From Zygnema cylindricum (Eukaryota > Streptophyta > Zygnematophyceae > Zygnematales > Zygnemataceae): a stretch of DNA of 64,000 nucleotides. How positions within the stretch are numbered: position 1 is the first letter of the stretch; every line of letters starts with the position of its first letter. The DNA lies in NCBI GenBank assembly GCA_037447655.1, contig JBBHKE010001362.1, positions 250,001-314,000 of the forward strand. The letters run 5' to 3'. This document shows, one piece after another, positions 46,818 to 58,175 of the stretch. A model generated the notes under the pieces. The model was not told where the DNA came from and ran no database searches. It saw only the letters and a program-made list of their open reading frames with translations. The translations under genes were made by a program, and so were the position numbers.

Positions 46818-48599
46818 CTAATAGCATTTGATGTTGGTAAAACGTACTTGCAGCCTTGAGCAATGATCTAAACAGCCTTTACAACTAATAGGGAATTCTT
46901 CGAGCCCTTTAACTGGCAGAATTGGCGCAGTAATCTAGTACTCGTACAGAAAACCGTACGATTTTATAAAAAAAATCATTTTTCTGTACGATTGTGATGA
47001 TCACTGACCAGTATTGCCACTAATGGCGTACATGTAAATTACCTTGTAAGACAGTATTCACGACCTTCTCCAATTGATGTGTAGTATTCACACTAAAATT
47101 AAATTGTACGGAATCCAGTCTAAATTTAAAATGTATAATTTCCACACTAAATTTAACTTCCCTTTAATTCTAGCTACACATTGTTCTATTTTTCACAAAA
47201 CCCCCTCACATAAAATAATGAAGGTCATGATCCTTGCCACGTCTTTGGTGCTAGAATTATCAGTTATCTCGGAAACATCATTGTGTAAAGCTTATTGATT
47301 TTATTGACTTTCTTTCTGTTTACATCCAGGACTGCTTCGAGGCTTTGCAATCAGAGCATGGGAGGATCACCAGCAACAGTTCACCGTGACTTTGATGTGG
47401 GCATATGGTCGACGATCAACATTTTGCTCAATTTTGTTTATTTCTATCTGTGAATTTCTAAAGAATTCGCAGAAAAATCAAATTCTTTCGGTTGAAAACA
47501 AATAACATTACATTGTTTTTGATGACGTTATGTGTGAATGTGGGCCCAGGAGAAAGGATAAAGTATTGGTTGAGTGTTGAGTTTCCAAGTTATTCCATAA
47601 TCAAAACATCCCAGTAATAGGCCTGTTAGTACGTTGCAATTGATTATCCTTGTCGGCAATTGCAGTCAAACAACATGATAAACCTAAGGTTGTGGTAGTT
47701 GTGAATTTTGAAAGGGTTCTCAATGTACATTATTTAAATTTTCCTCAAATCTAATTTATTTCTTCACAGAATGACGATCCTGTCATGTTTGTTCCTTTAT
47801 CAATACTGCAACATATAATATAATAATAGTCGATTCTTTGGTCGACTATATCAGGACATGTTCGTTATGAGTAGGATTTTTTGAAAGTGTTGAGATGGTC
47901 TCAAGACTCGCAGTGATTCAAATTTTATTCTCAACACCAATTTACTCACGAGACTGTACTTGCAGGATTGTACTCGCGTGGTACTCTGTCGGATACCCCC
48001 AAGCCATACAAACTTTTTCCAACCTTGACTATGTACACACTGACAAATTCTAATGTGATCTGAGCCAATAGTCATCTCATCTATTTTCAACCAGAAATAT
48101 TGTAGAAAATTGTAAAGAAGACTAAATAATTTTGTAGCTAAATTTGAGAGAGGTGGACGTATAAGTGTATTTGTCAAACTTCGGAAAATTGCGCAAATTC
48201 TATCTTAAACAAAAGTTTGGAACAGTTCCATACCAGAAAAGAAACTAGATATGTTTCCGCTCTGGTTGGGGTTCGCAAGAAGCAGTGGCTATTTCAACAC
48301 TGTATGCAACCATTTCTTTGAAAAGCACTATTATTCATAGCAGGAAATTGGAGTTGTAGTTATAAGGTCTTTGTCAACAGCTTATCGTAGCCTAATTCCA
48401 CAGAATTCGCTATTTTATTTCGGTTTCCGATAATTTCGCGAAATCGCCAGAATATCGTCAGAACAGGAAAAATATTTTCACAAAGGCTTCGTCCAGCTTC
48501 TCCGACCGTAAACTGTGTACGTGATGGTGTCTACAGTGACGTCATCACATTTGGCTCGAAAAAACGGCCACAAAATTCAATTGCAGAAGGAAAAGACCA

Positions 48600-49739
48600 A
48601 TGAGAAAGCTGAAGGCAATCAAGGGACTTCAAAAAATCAAGAGCGAGTCATTAAAACTTAAAAGAGTTGCGTGACGTCTCAAGCTAAAGTTCTCACCTTC
48701 CGATTGGTGGTCTCCATGTGAAAATCGGACAAATACGTACGGAGAAAAAATGTTTTAAGTGACAAAAAAATTATTAACACTAATAGCGATAAACGGTTTT
48801 CTGGAGTTTTTGCATCGTAATTTAAAAGACTGGGTTCGGTTCTTGTATGTTGCAATTGATTTTTTGAAACAATTGCAGCTGAAAGAAAACGTTGATTGGA
48901 AATTTGGTTTATCGCAAATGTAAATTTAGTTAGTTATGGAATGTATTGGAATATTGTTTGTGAAAAAATTTAGACTCATTCGAAAGACAGGGTAACTCCA
49001 AGGGTGTTTGTACCATTCAGTAGAACAGCAAAACGTAACAACATAACATAACATAACATAACGTGACATATCACAACATATCATGACATAAAACAACACT
49101 ATGTAACATAATTTTTGTAAGAAAACTTAACCGCAAGTGTATGTCTCCATCTATTTAGTTGCCAGCAAAAATAAACTCATGTGGTATTATGTTTATGCCC
49201 AAAAAATCACGAAAGGGTAGGAAGAAGTTTCACCTTGATTGCTGGACAATTTGGCATGTTGATTGCGCATCAATTAAAAGTTTAGGACTGATGTATCTTA
49301 TGCTTTAATTATAAGTTTACAATTAATACATTTTCTATGTCAACTTTACACTGATGCACGTTTACAAGTTCCATTTATTCTTATGCACAATTATCTCCTA
49401 AAGAAATTCCATTTTTGCCAATCCAGATCAATTCAAAAAGGACATATGATTAAAACAAAATGACATTTAAGAACTGTTATAATACATCAAATTGTTACAG
49501 ATTAATCCAAAATAGCATTTGCACATACTATGACAAATTTTTCAATTTAGTAGTAAAATTAACTTACAAAACTACATACTCAAAAAAATTAGCCTCATCT
49601 TGCTAGTCAATGTCACAATAACGAACAATATTAGACATTATATACATTCAAGCTGTACAAAAGCTCCCGTAAAACTTTCGCTAAACTTCAACTAAACTTC
49701 CATTTTACTATTTCGATAGCGAGACCATACATAACCATA
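48600..49739. other. No gene; small ACATA-type microsatellite
   Basis: An 'acataacataacata' microsatellite with degenerate neighbours occupies about 49030-49110. A MITE-end-like string ('actaatagcgataaacgg') is at 48778. The rest is AT-rich, including the likely 3' flank of the minus-strand MsrA gene. Confidence 0.55.
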
Positions 49740-51251
49740 TTAGCCATAGCAACGAATGGGATCATTACAGCTCTTAGCCGCTGATTGTCCTTTACTTCGC
49801 CTATTTCCCTTTTCAAGGTACTGCTGATGATATTCTTCTGCCCGGTAGAATATGGCCGCAGGTAAAATTTCTGTCGTAATCTTCTGACCACGATTCGCTT
49901 CTTCGAGCTTCAATGATTCCTTAGCAATCCTTTCTTGCTCGGGAGTATGAAAGTATATGCCGGAGCGATACTGAGATCCAACGTCATTTCCCTGTATCAC
50001 ATAAGAAGGAAAAAAGGAGAGGTCAACAGAAACTGCTTAGTGTACTGATTCTTGTCTGCGTTGATTTAATACAAAAAAAAGGGATGGATCAAAATAGTGG
50101 TCAAACAACAATGCTATCTGGGTATTGCAACTGAAAGATTAAGTGTGGCAATTTATGTCTGAGAGGTTTTTCTAGGGCATACAATACATTGTGACACTGA
50201 AAATAAGTAAATTAGTACGACAAGGAACAACGGAAAACTTTGGTACATGGACAAGAAAGCAAATGTTAGAAAAAGCAGAGGATTTGCAGGGGAACAGTCC
50301 AGTAGAAAAGTCGTAAGGCAGAAACTAATGCCTGAAATAAAAACAACTCACTCTGCATAAATACACCATACAGAAATCTCAGTATGTCCTTCCAAAATGA
50401 CAGATGGTTTCTTGTCCAACTCATAAATTTTATTCTCTAATAATTCTTGAACCTTTCGACCATTCACCTTCTTCCAGAAAGCTGATACAAAAAAAAAAAA
50501 AAAAATCCTTCTTGTTACATTACAACCAAGAGATAAGCCGAAAAAAAATAAAAAATAATAATAAAATAAATAGATAAATGAATCCTTGGCGTCTACCTGG
50601 CGGTTGAGCTGAGTCGGATTGTGGCGCTTCCAGAAAAGCTCCAGAAGGTGAGAGTAGCTGACGTCATCCGGATTGTACTCCACCTGTACGGCCTCAGCAT
50701 GCCCGGTTTTCCCGGAACACACAGCCTCATATGTCGGATTCGCCACGTGGCCCTGCGTGTACCCGACAGCTGTCTGCAAAACAGAAAGTGCAGGAAAAGG
50801 AAAGGAAAACCTCCGGCTCAGAAGCTGCAAAGGATGGGGGAGGTCAAATTCACAATGTCAATGCAGAAAATTATGTTTCTGGGAGCCATAGCTTACGAAT
50901 AAATGTCATTATATATTATATGTAGTTATATATTATTCTTGCCGAAAATATGTGAATTTCGGATGAGCGTAGTATTTTTGGTTCGGAAATTCAACATAGC
51001 AATTGGTTCGGCAACGTAAAGTATTCATTTCGGCGGTTTTGGCAGCAGAGTATGCAGTGCATTTCACAGCTCATTCTCTTTGAAAAATGAATCGTGTAGC
51101 ATGCAAAATATTTTCTAAAACCACGAAAAGGATTATAATAAGAATAATAGATTATGACCTGAGTGACACCTGGCAGCCGCTGATACGCCAGTTCTACGCC
51201 CCAGAAGCAACCGGCGGCAAAAGTAGCCTTCTGTATAGTATTGTCCGCCAT
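49740..51251 (-). CDS. MSRA: Methionine sulfoxide reductase A, copy 1
   Basis: Three exons: 51251-51159, 50773-50597 and 49991-49740, giving 173 aa with phase-0 introns and GT..AG borders. MsrA reduces methionine-S-sulfoxide in proteins using a thioredoxin-recycled cysteine. The active-site GCFWG (Cys15) is in exon 1. Exon 2 has [20 protein letters not shown] and [13 protein letters not shown]. Exon 3 has [15 protein letters not shown] and the plant-type tail CNDPIRCYG with two resolving cysteines (165, 171). The start is the ATG at 51251; an open extension upstream lacks an ATG. Length is normal for cytosolic plant MsrA. Divergent partner at 54241-55716. Intron 2 holds an exon-like segment, listed separately. 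Confidence 0.9.
50352..50481 (-). other. Exon-like segment in intron 2 of MsrA copy 1
   Basis: A T15 tract and GTATCAG precede it and a GTGAGT donor follows it, so both splice signals are strong. The 130 nt are open in one frame ([19 protein letters not shown] ... [17 protein letters not shown]). That frame does not match the MsrA phase: inclusion would stop MsrA at the sixth codon. It is absent from MsrA copy 2. It could be a captured exon of another gene or a poison exon. Confidence 0.45.
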
Positions 51252-51634
51252 ATCAGAAGAAATGGTAAGAAGTAGAGGCTTTTGGTATCTATTCTGTAAT
51301 GAAAAAGTCAAGCTGCAGTAGAAATAAACACTCGGAAATTAATACTTTCCTTTGGACCAGATTAACCGACAATGGGAGAACGTAGGAAACAGAAAGCAGA
51401 AAGACTGATATGTGAATAGATAAGCGATGACGTAAAAAAGCGAAACAAACTCTGGTCTATAGATGAGAGACTGTACTTTACCGTACACATCGACATTGTA
51501 CAATTCGAAGAGTACAAGACAACGTTCCTTCCTATGAAGTTTCCTTATTCGTCTGATGGTACACGCCGTACAAAATATACAACCACTATGAAAAATGTAT
51601 TGCGTCGTGAGTCCGTAAAACGTACGCTACTGTA

Positions 51635-52174
51635 CACCGCCAATCGTTATTAGCGTTGTGTACGCTAATTCCGTCCCGCTTTTTTTATTTTTTATTCTCC
51701 ATTAGTGTAGTTCATTCTATTTTTTTCTTTATTCTATTTAGGGTTATTTTCAGTACGTTGTCTCTTAAATAGAGTGGTGTACGGTCCGTGTCAGACCGTA
51801 CATAAATGTACCTTTTTAAGTTTAAAAGTACAATAAATTAGTTTTAGTAACCGCGGACGCATGAGAATGTGCGTTCTAAAAAGGAAAAAAAACCAGGTCG
51901 TAAAAAATCCCGCTCGCACATATTCGTCCAACAGCCGCGTTTCGACCGTGTGAATGTACGATTTGTGTACGATTTGTCAGATTTTGTACGAATACCTATA
52001 TTAGTGTAGGCATGTTTGCGACCGACATTTTTTTTTTCAAAGATCCAAATTACCATAACCAAACAATTAGAATGTATGATTTTTTCCAAAATTTTCAAAT
52101 TCTTAAATAGCGTACACCACGGTAATTATTTTTATACGCTAAAAAAACTTACACGCTAATAACGATTGGCGGTG
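51635..52174. mobile_element. TA-type MITE, subfamily M, copy 1
   Basis: 540 bp. TA|CACCGCCAATCGTTATTAG at left, CTAATAACGATTGGCGGTG|TA at right. Interior has 'ccgtcccgctttttttatttt' near the left end. Opposite orientation to the next two copies. Confidence 0.85.
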
Positions 52175-52186
52175 TACAGTACACTA

Positions 52187-52735
52187 CACCGCCAATCGCT
52201 ATTACCGTAGAAGTTTCTTTAGCGATACCGTGGTTTACGCTAATTAAGAATTTGAAAATTTTGAAAAAAAACATACATTCTAATTGTTTAATAATTTTAA
52301 TTTGGGTCTTTGAAAAAAGTAAATGTCGGTCGCAAACATGCTTACACTAATATAGGTACCTGTACGAAATCTGACAGATCGTACACAAATCGTACGTTCA
52401 CACATTCGAAACGTGGTTTTTGGACGAATATATGCGAACGTGATATTTGACAACCCGATTTGATCCCATTTTTAGACCGCATATTCTCATGCGTCCGCGA
52501 CTACTAAACATAATGAATTGTACTTTTTCACTTAAAAAGGTACGCTTTTGTACGGTCAAACTATGACCGTACACCACACTATTTAAAAGATGACGTACTT
52601 CCATTTTGTACGGTACTTGGAAAATAACCCTAAATGGCGTACAGAAAAAAATAGAATAGGCTACGCTATTGGAGAATAAAAAAAAAAAAAGCGGGACGGA
52701 ATTAGCGTACACTACGCTAATAGCGATTGGCGGTG
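52187..52735. mobile_element. TA-type MITE, subfamily M, copy 2
   Basis: 549 bp, same termini, inverted relative to copy 1. Twelve bases (TACAGTACACTA) separate it from copy 1. Confidence 0.85.
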
Positions 52736-52742
52736 TACAGTA

Positions 52743-53290
52743 CACCGCCAATCGTTATTAGCGTGGGAGTTTGCTTAGCGTATAATAATAACTACAGTGG
52801 TGTACGCTATTTAAGAATTTGAAAATTTTGGAAAAAATCATACATTCTAATTGTTTGATTATGGCAATTTGGATCTTTGAAAAAAAAAATGTCGGTTGCA
52901 AACATGCTTACACTTATATAGGTATCCGTACAAAATCTGACAAATCGTACACAAATCGTACATTCACACAGTCGAAACGCGGCTGTCGGACGAATATGTG
53001 GGAACAAGATTTTTTACGACCTAGCTTTTTTTCCTTTTTAGAACGCATATTCTCATGCGTCTGCGGTTACTAAAACTAATTTATTGTAATTTTTAACTTA
53101 AAAAGGTACATTTATGTACGGTCTGACACTGACCGTACACAACTCTATTTAAGAAACAACGCACTGAAAAAGTGAAAATAACCCTAAATAGAATAAAGAA
53201 AAAAACAGAATGAACTACACTAATGGAGAATAAAAAATAAAAAAAGCGGGACGGAATTAGTGTACACAACGCTAATAATGATTGGCGGTG
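52743..53290. mobile_element. TA-type MITE, subfamily M, copy 3
   Basis: 548 bp, same orientation as copy 2, separated from it by exactly TACAGTA. Confidence 0.85.
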
Positions 53291-53297
53291 TACAGTA

Positions 53298-53496
53298 CAC
53301 CGTGAATCGTTATTAGCCTTGTGTACGCTATATCGGCACCCCAAAATTTTGACATTAATACCTTAAATATAATAAATCACACTATTTAAAGACGTGAACC
53401 ATAATCTGCCACGTCTCATAGCACTAAATTAGAATGAATGACGCTAATTTTTTCTTTACACTAATAATTTCTATACGCTAATAACGATTCAAGTTG
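53298..53496. mobile_element. TA-type MITE, subfamily N, internally deleted
   Basis: 199 bp. TA|CACCGTGAATCGTTATTAG at left, 'ctaataacgattcaagttg|TA' at right, with the 'tatatcggcaccccaaaatt' block of the copy at 31842. Separated from M copy 3 by TACAGTA. Confidence 0.75.
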
Positions 53497-53511
53497 TAGT
53501 CTCTAGTACTA

Positions 53512-53728
53512 CACCGCCAATCGCTATTAGCGTGTAGGTTTGATTAGCGTATACTATTATTTAGCGTGGTGTACGCTAATTGGGAATTTGGAAATTTTGG
53601 AAGAAATCGATTACTCTAATTAGGAATTAGGGCTTTTTTTAAATAGTGTGGATAATTCTATTTGAGAATAAAAACAAAAAAAATCGGGACGGGATTAGCG
53701 TACACAACGCTAATAGCGATTGGCGGTG
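53512..53728. mobile_element. TA-type MITE, short form, subfamily M
   Basis: 217 bp, TA|CACCGCCAATCGCTATTAG at left and CTAATAGCGATTGGCGGTG|TA at right. Contains 'aatcgggacgggattagcgta', like the inner ends of the longer copies. Confidence 0.8.
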
Positions 53729-54240
53729 TACTGTACACTACGATACATTACAGAATACAGTACTCATTGCACCATATCTACATATCTAGTAAAATCTGTA
53801 CGTTGATCAGCAAAAATACGCGTGTACAGACTACAGAGTACATAGGACGCGTAATGTAAAGTACAGTACTGTACTGTATCGACGCTTGCTCTTGGAAACT
53901 TCCAGGAAGCTATTGTATGCATATGTGTCCGGTTCATGAGCACTTGGCTACGATAATTGACGTTGATATCCATGAGGAAGCAGCAAACGAAGCCACCAAG
54001 ACCTTAGGCTTCTGCAATATGGAAGCTTCTCCAGTACTGCAGGCAACTCTGTTCCGTCCATAGGAAGTATTTCTCTGGCTGTTTTATCTGTACATGCCTT
54101 ATATAACGACTACAGGTTTCCTATCTTTCAAATATTTCTGCTTTACTGTATTCGTTTGGTATATTTTTTCTGGCTCTTTCCCTTCGTTTCTGTCTCAAGC
54201 GAGTGTACAAAAGAGAGATTGGTGTGCGACTTCTTCAGCT

Positions 54241-55716
54241 ATGGCTAAACCTACACAAGCCACTTTTGCCGCCGGTTGTTTCTGGGGAGTGGAACTGGCC
54301 TATCAGCGAGTGCCAGGTGTCATAAAGGTCCATAAACGCCATATTTTCCATTTTTCTGAGTTTGGAAATTGAGACTTTTAGTAGGAGATCTTTGCGTTGT
54401 TCTCGCTTTATTTATTTTCGTTTTCACACTGTTTAGATCTCAAACTGTTGATGTGTGGTTTAGCAAGTCTTCTCTTTCTTTTCTTTTCTTTTCTCTTCTT
54501 TTATTTTCTTTTCTTACCATTTTTAGCTTTTTTTGCCGTCATGTTGTTAAGATTTCCTTGGTTTGTAATTGCTTTTTGCATAAAAACAACAGTCTGGAAT
54601 GGAAATGAGCCAGTTTTTCATTTGCAGGTTAATATGATATGTACACATGCAATTTCTGGCGAGTAATCCTCGTTTTCGTACAGAGAAGTGTACTTTTTTT
54701 TTGTATATCTTTCTGTACATTTACTGCGATTAGTGACTATTAACGCCAGTAATTGCGTATGTGTAACTAACATGTTAGAAAATGTTGATTTTTTACATTA
54801 TTTTCGCCGGAAATATTCTGAACAGCTTTTCCTTTCCTATTCCTGCACTTTCTGTTTTGCAGACAGCTGTCGGGTACACGCAGGGCCACGTGGCGAATCC
54901 GACGTATGAGGCTGTGTGTTCCGGGAAAACCGGGCATTCTGAGGCCGTACAGGTGGAGTACAATCCGGATGTCGTCAGCTACTCTCACCTTCTGGAGATT
55001 TTTTGGAAGCGCCACAATCCAACTCAGCTCAACCGCCAGGTAAACGACAAGGATTCTTTTCTTTCTTTTTTTCTTTTTTTCTCCTCTGTCTGTCTTTAAC
55101 AAGAAATTATGACTTAATTTGTAACCAACTGTTAAATCTCCTTGGTAGTCTGTCTTTTCGGGGATGCAGATGGGTGTGAGCTTGGTATTTGTCTGTCTTT
55201 GTCTGTTTCATCTCTGTCACTCTGTGTTTGTGTGAGGTTATTTTTCATTGTAATGTTCTGATTTCTGTTTCTTCTTTCTATCACGTCGCTGTAGGGTTCT
55301 CTTCTTTTGCTGTACTTTTTCTCCTTTTAGGGCAACGATGCCAGTACTTGGTATCGTTTAAAATTCTACGCTTGTAGTTTATGTAGCCTTTATGTGAACG
55401 GATAACTTACTCATCGTTCCTTTTCCTGTTCCTTTTTCTTTTCCTGTTCGCTTTCTTCTTTTAGGGCAATGATGTCGGTACTCAGTATCGCTCCGGGATC
55501 TACTTCCATAATCCCGAGCAAGAAAAAATTGCCAGAGAGTCTTTGCAAGCTCAACAGACCAAGCTGGGCCAAAAAATTGTGACTGAAATTTTGCCTGCGA
55601 CGATATTTTATCCGGCAGAGGAATATCATCAACAATATCTCGAAAAGGGTGGTCGATTCAGAAAAGGGCAATCTGCTGCGAAAGGTTGTAATGATCCCAT
55701 ACGGTGTTATGGTTAA
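54241..55716 (+). CDS. MSRA: Methionine sulfoxide reductase A, copy 2
   Basis: Exons 54241-54327, 54863-55039 and 55465-55716, giving 171 aa; intron positions and exon 2 and 3 lengths are identical to copy 1. Active site GCFWG (Cys13), tail CNDPIRCYG (Cys163, Cys169). The frame is also open upstream to an ATG at 54094; the added 49 residues are hydrophobic and aromatic (FLSFKYFCFTVFVWYIF) and could be a targeting peptide, but no homologous stretch exists in copy 1, so I keep the shorter start. A 45-bp near copy of the exon 3 acceptor and first codons lies at 55321-55365 within intron 2. Confidence 0.9.
55321..55365 (+). repeat. Duplicated start of MsrA exon 3 (decoy acceptor)
   Basis: 'ctccttttagggcaacgatgc' followed by 'agtacttggtatcg' resembles the true exon 3 start 'cttcttttagggcaatgatg' then 'tcggtactcagtatcg', 134 bp downstream. 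Translation diverges and stops soon after, so it is a relic of a local duplication. Confidence 0.65.
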
Positions 55717-57629
55717 GCTCTTAAAAGGACTTATTTTTTGGTTACAGTACTAATTTGTTATAGAACTTTGGTTTGGGTTTTTGAGGGACATATTATGTAG
55801 TTCTTTAAGGCGGTTAAAATGATTTTGGTTAAGCTCTTATATAAAAAATATTTTGTTCTTTAGGGCAGTTAAGGTTAAGAGCTTGAAGTATATTCGTTTG
55901 TTTTTTCTTCAAGGCAGAGAAGACTTTTTTTGTATAAATTGTACTTTTGCGTCTAGCTGTATGTACACAAGTAAACAACATTTGAGTATTTGAATTATTT
56001 GTTAGAAATTGCTGGGATTTGTATTCGTGGGGAGTTTATAACTTATCTGTTGTGTATTTATAAAGATGTGTATGGTGTTTATGTTTGTTTTGGAAATTTT
56101 GGTATTCAGTGTGAGGATTATTATGATCTGTGATGATTACTGTGGATGTTATCTGTCGCCTCCTCTGAGTCAGGTTTTCTTCTTTTTTGGAAAAAGATAT
56201 ACGGAAAAATCACCAAATCACAAGATCACTGATTAGATACCTCGAAATGTTTTATGTTTTCGGTTGTAGGAAATGTGGTTGCTGATGTAGGTAACTGTTA
56301 AACTTTAACGTTTTATATGAAATTTTTCTCAATGATTTTAGAGCTTGTCAAGGTGAGTTGACCATAGTGCTGTCATCATATTATCTCGCTTAAGATATTT
56401 AGATCTTTTCCTCGAGACTTTTAGGCTCTGCAGCAACTTTCACGATTGATCTGTCATCTATGTTAAAGCTCTTACATAAATCCAGCGCACCATCAGGTTG
56501 TTTGTCAATTTGATTACTTGTCAAATACCAAGACTGTTTAGTGAAGACTTTTCTTTCCTATGATTCTTCTTTTGTGACTGCAAACCAATGAGTTTTTTCA
56601 TTTGTGTTATTTATTTTTTAATGGTGTTGCCTTCGGTGAAGCTGGTAAAAATTACCAGTTTTGAGTGATGTATTGGTTCAACTTTCGTGCATGTGATGCG
56701 CTGCGTTACATGCGTTTTATCTGTTCGGACATTGGAATGTGGAGGCTGTTGTAGGCACAGTACGTGTGTACAAGTGGATGGTGTATGAAATGCATATATC
56801 ATGTGCAAACTGTTTCTTAGTTTATGTTGTCTCGGTAACAATATCTCACAGAATTCTTACAGAACGAAATCTTAACCGTAGGGCAGAATTTCGATGTTTT
56901 CCATGAATGAAAAATGCAGATGAGTCGGAATCGGTTTTACACTATTAGCAAGGTCAAGGAAGTGTTTAATCGTAATATATAGGGCCTTTATTACACTAAA
57001 GTGAGCACTAACTAAATGTTGTGCATACAAAATGTAAAGTAAAGGAAATGGAGAATTCTTTCAGTGTTCGCCCTGTACAATTGTCACAATAAAGAAGGTT
57101 TTATTTCCAACTAACGAAATGGCTAAACTCTCTAAGTACAAAGCGTTGTTAGAGTGTAATCATTACCAACAATCAATGCTACGATCTTCAAGAATGACAA
57201 GTGAAAAGCAAAATAAAACATATAAAATTGAAAGCAACAAACAATCCTCCATACCTTATGCCACACTAAAAGTCAGAGATATGAATACCATCCATATATA
57301 CTACATGGTGGTAAATTCCAAAGTCTACAGTTAGTATTCGACACTGTGCTCAATCGAATAAGGTTGAAGCTTGAACACGCGAAAGAATGACATGAGAGGT
57401 GGGGGGAATGGCTACAAGGTCCTTCGAATTCAAAAAATCATCGACCACAATTACGTAAGACGCTGTCAAAAGACCTGTCCAACGTCCCCAATTTCACTAA
57501 AGCAAATGATATAAAGTTATCAGCTTGGACTCAGTGCACGGTCTCGTTCTAATGGCCGATGCATCCCATGCCCCGACAACACTTACGACATTGAGGGAAC
57601 GTGGGATGCCACAGGGTTTGTGAAAACTA
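55717..57629. other. No gene recognised
   Basis: 3' flank of MsrA copy 2 with repeated 'ggttaagctctta' strings (55712, 55826) and then AT-rich sequence. A 71-codon frame at 57119 has no motif. The segment 57350-57620 looks like the continuation of the decayed element at 57855. Confidence 0.5.
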
Positions 57630-57846
57630 CACCGTCGATCGTATTTAGCGTGTATGTTTTTTTTGTCTCTTAAAACATCTTTTCTCCGTACATACATGTT
57701 AGATTGTGGATCTGACGGTTGCGATTGAAAGGTTGTATTCTCAGCTTACGAATGGCGGTCTTAAATTGAAAATTGGACAAATGTGTACGGAGATAAGATG
57801 TTTTCAGTGGCGAAAAAAACATACTCGCCAAATATGATCGACGGTG
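57630..57846. mobile_element. TA-type MITE with long inverted ends
   Basis: 217 bp. TA|CACCGTCGATCGTATTTAG at left and ATATGATCGACGGTG|TA at right; pairing continues inward for about 60 bp through 'aaaacatctt.tctccgtac'. Confidence 0.8.
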
Positions 57847-57854
57847 TACATTAC

Positions 57855-58075
57855 CCAATGTTTTTCTCGCTTCGAGCGAAACTCGAGGTCCACTAGAGTA
57901 CCGTGACTATGCAAGATTATATTGCGTCTCAAACCGTAGTGTGTGGTGTTGGTTAACTCCTCACTATGCAAGCATCGGAGCAAAGTGACACCTTGCTCGT
58001 CTATAGGTTGGCCACAAATGCAACGGAACTCCCGTAAGAGCGAATGATGCGGCAAGCCACGGCCTAATTGAATTG
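57855..58075 (-). pseudogene. Reverse-transcriptase C-terminal remnant
   Basis: The minus strand reads HHSLLREFRCICGQPIDEQG, then LLRC and THYGLRRNI ... DLEF. The spacing C-x-CG-x4-D-x2-G, a later C and H resembles the cysteine-rich tail found after the RT domain in plant and algal non-LTR-type elements. Frames are broken upstream (58175-58076) and a MITE interrupts it at 57846. No RT catalytic box is present. Confidence 0.4.
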
Positions 58076-58175
58076 TCGAAGAAGTTTATAGAGAAGACAT
58101 GGGAAGCGAGGAATTGGTGACGCAACAAGCCGACCCCGAGCCTCTGGCCCCGAACAAGAGGGAAGTCCAACACGT

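Larger units (their letters stand above)
39767..47389 (+). pseudogene. GT92 glycosyltransferase pseudogene (inverted copy)
   Basis: Exon equivalents: 39767-39829, 40641-40682, 41000-41092, 41229-41566, 41930-42048, 42960-43139, 44162-44235, 44417-44660, 44967-45191, 47330-47389. Exon 4 is 338 nt instead of 339: one base is missing near 41334 and the frame then meets TAA at 41349-41351. Exon 5 has TGA at 42029-42031 where arm A has CGA. Exons 6-8 (the WWIGNN, CTLE and AYC parts of the GT92 domain) are deleted, which also breaks phase. The membrane anchor has gained an aspartate (VVGCIDVAAF). Exons 9-13 remain fully open, including GDADE and HYRGLG, so decay is recent or a truncated product is still made. 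Confidence 0.85.
39620..48600. repeat. Arm B of the inverted duplication
   Basis: Inverted homologue of arm A. Relative to arm A it lacks about 1.75 kb near 42620-42650 and has gained two hAT insertions (45467-46331 and about 46440-46817). Similarity can still be followed to about 48600 ('gtgtacgtgatggtgtctac' against 11890-11930). Confidence 0.85.
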
